From: Rhizobiaceae bacterium
Lineage (GTDB): Bacteria > Pseudomonadota > Alphaproteobacteria > Rhizobiales > Rhizobiaceae
Reading direction: 5' to 3'
NCBI GenBank assembly: GCA_028865845.1
Contig: JAGWJK010000251.1
Coordinates: forward strand, 1-6,578
Length of the DNA stretch: 6,578 nucleotides
Shown here: positions 5,799-6,578 of the stretch, in pieces
Layout: every line of letters begins with the position of its first letter
Numbering within the stretch: position 1 is the stretch's first letter
Made by a program: the position numbers and the translations under genes
The notes under the pieces: generated by a model
Seen by the model: only the letters and a program-made list of their open reading frames with translations
The model's database searches: none
Told to the model about the DNA's origin: nothing

Positions 5799-6578
5799 GC
5801 CGCCAGCTTATCCAGCAAGTTCAGCATGACGTTTGCATCCGGCATCGGAAGAACAGCATCGATTTCCGCCGGCAAGAGACCGGCGATCGCGCCGTCGGCA
5901 TTGCCGCTTGCCGTTCCCAATGGGCCGCGAAAACCGTGCTTGGTCCAGGCGAGTTCCTGCAGCCTCGGGCTCGTTAGCGCTTCCATCAGCCGGTTGGCGC
6001 CCTCGTCTATAACGATCAGGGGATGCGCCGAATAGACGGTCGGATGTGGATAGAGTACGACCGGCTTTGCCGTCGCGCTGGATTGCACCCGTTTCCAGCG
6101 ATCGGGGTCGGCGATGATCCACTCGACCAGCTGATTCTCGTAGCCGACGATCATCGGCTCGCCGCCAAGGCCGCCGGCGAGATACTGGTCGAAGAGCTTG
6201 CCCGATGACGGCGACTTGAAGCCCATGTTGCGGAAGATCGACTGCGCCTTGTCGCCGTACTGCGCGAGATCGGCGCCGGTTGCGACGTTGCCGGCAAACA
6301 GGCTTAGGACCAGGCCGGCGAACATGAAGCCGGAATTGGAGCGATTCGGATCGGTCGAGACGATGCGCGTCTGGCCATAAAGCGCGTCAACACCGAGTTT
6401 CGACCAGTTCGTACCGGCAAGAACGGCATCGAGGAGTGCCTTCAGGTCGAGCTGATGTTGCCCCGTGGCGGTCACAGTGACCAGTCCGGCCTTCGTCAGG
6501 CCGTCGACCACCGGCTGCCAGGTATAGACGACGACGGGCGTATTCAGCACGACGCGATCGTTGCGGATCTTGACGCCG
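5795..6578 (-). CDS. Periplasmic solute-binding-like protein, C-terminal part (5' end outside window)
   Basis: Partial gene: the frame is open to the right edge, giving 260 visible residues before TAA. A GTG at 6550 could be read as a start, but the codons before it (GVKIRNDRV) continue naturally into VLNTPVVVYTW, so I treat the gene as truncated by the window. The sequence resembles type 2 periplasmic binding proteins of ABC-type uptake systems. In visible numbering it has the hydrophobic strand NTPVVVYTW (12-20), a ligand-loop-like STDPNRSNSG (74-83) followed by FMFAGLVLSLFAG, the segment VGYENQLVEW (144-153), and VLYPHPTVYSAHPLIVID (174-191) as a hinge-like strand region. The substrate is unknown. 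No permease or ATPase gene is in the window, and a signal peptide would be in the missing part. Some related proteins are orphan or envelope-associated rather than transporters. It probably belongs to a separate transcription unit from rpsB. Confidence 0.7.
   Translation of the reverse strand, partial: GVKIRNDRVVLNTPVVVYTWQPVVDGLTKAGLVTVTATGQHQLDLKALLDAVLAGTNWSKLGVDALYGQTRIVSTDPNRSNSGFMFAGLVLSLFAGNVATGADLAQYGDKAQSIFRNMGFKSPSSGKLFDQYLAGGLGGEPMIVGYENQLVEWIIADPDRWKRVQSSATAKPVVLYPHPTVYSAHPLIVIDEGANRLMEALTSPRLQELAWTKHGFRGPLGTASGNADGAIAGLLPAEIDAVLPMPDANVMLNLLDKLAA

Noticed and set aside
6548..6550. GTG as the start of the solute-binding-like gene
   Set aside because: The reading frame continues to the window edge with residues that run naturally into the next strand, and starting there would lose the signal peptide and first domain. 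It is more likely an internal valine codon.
1..6578. Mobile element, CRISPR array, tRNA/rRNA gene or new defence-like system
   Set aside because: No terminal repeats, transposase or integrase motifs, regularly spaced repeats or tRNA-like folds were seen; the gene order is a conserved housekeeping cluster.

Overview
This window is a compact, GC-rich stretch of housekeeping chromosome with every gene on the minus strand. Read 5'->3' along that strand (high to low coordinates) the order is: 3' part of a periplasmic solute-binding-like gene, rpsB (ribosomal protein S2), tsf (elongation factor Ts), pyrH (UMP kinase), frr (ribosome recycling factor), uppS (undecaprenyl diphosphate synthase), cdsA (phosphatidate cytidylyltransferase) and the 5' part of rseP (site-2 membrane protease). 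This is the conserved bacterial rpsB-tsf-pyrH-frr-uppS-cdsA-rseP cluster. The protein lengths (S2 255 aa, EF-Ts 308 aa, UMP kinase 239 aa, RRF 186 aa, UppS 248 aa, CdsA 277 aa), sequence style and absence of dxr from the cluster point to an alphaproteobacterium, most probably of the Rhizobiaceae (Rhizobium/Agrobacterium/Sinorhizobium type). That assignment is an inference from remembered family features, not from a database search.

Right part (5795-6578): the end of a solute-binding-like gene whose start lies outside the window. It ends in a hairpin plus T-run that overlaps its stop codon, separating it from rpsB. A 187-base gap (5608-5794) follows, holding a weak promoter candidate and a possible rpsB leader.

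Middle part (3638-5607): rpsB and tsf, separated by 275 bases rich in inverted repeats. Two hairpins lie just after rpsB, the second with a T-rich tail. Further on is an 8-bp dyad that contains a possible tsf promoter. After tsf, a 157-base gap holds a bulged AT-rich hairpin and a perfect 11-bp stem with a 4-base loop.

Left part (1-3480): pyrH, frr, uppS, cdsA and rseP follow with short gaps (54, 46, -1 and 24 bases), consistent with one transcript. uppS and cdsA overlap by one base (TGATG). The genes link translation (S2, EF-Ts, RRF), pyrimidine nucleotide supply (PyrH; UTP and CTP, the latter used by CdsA), the lipid carrier for cell-wall and polysaccharide synthesis (UppS), phospholipid synthesis (CdsA) and envelope stress proteolysis (RseP).

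I see no mobile element, CRISPR array, tRNA/rRNA gene or sign of a new multi-gene system. What merits a second look is the set of inverted repeats in the rpsB-tsf and tsf-pyrH gaps and the unidentified solute-binding-like neighbour.
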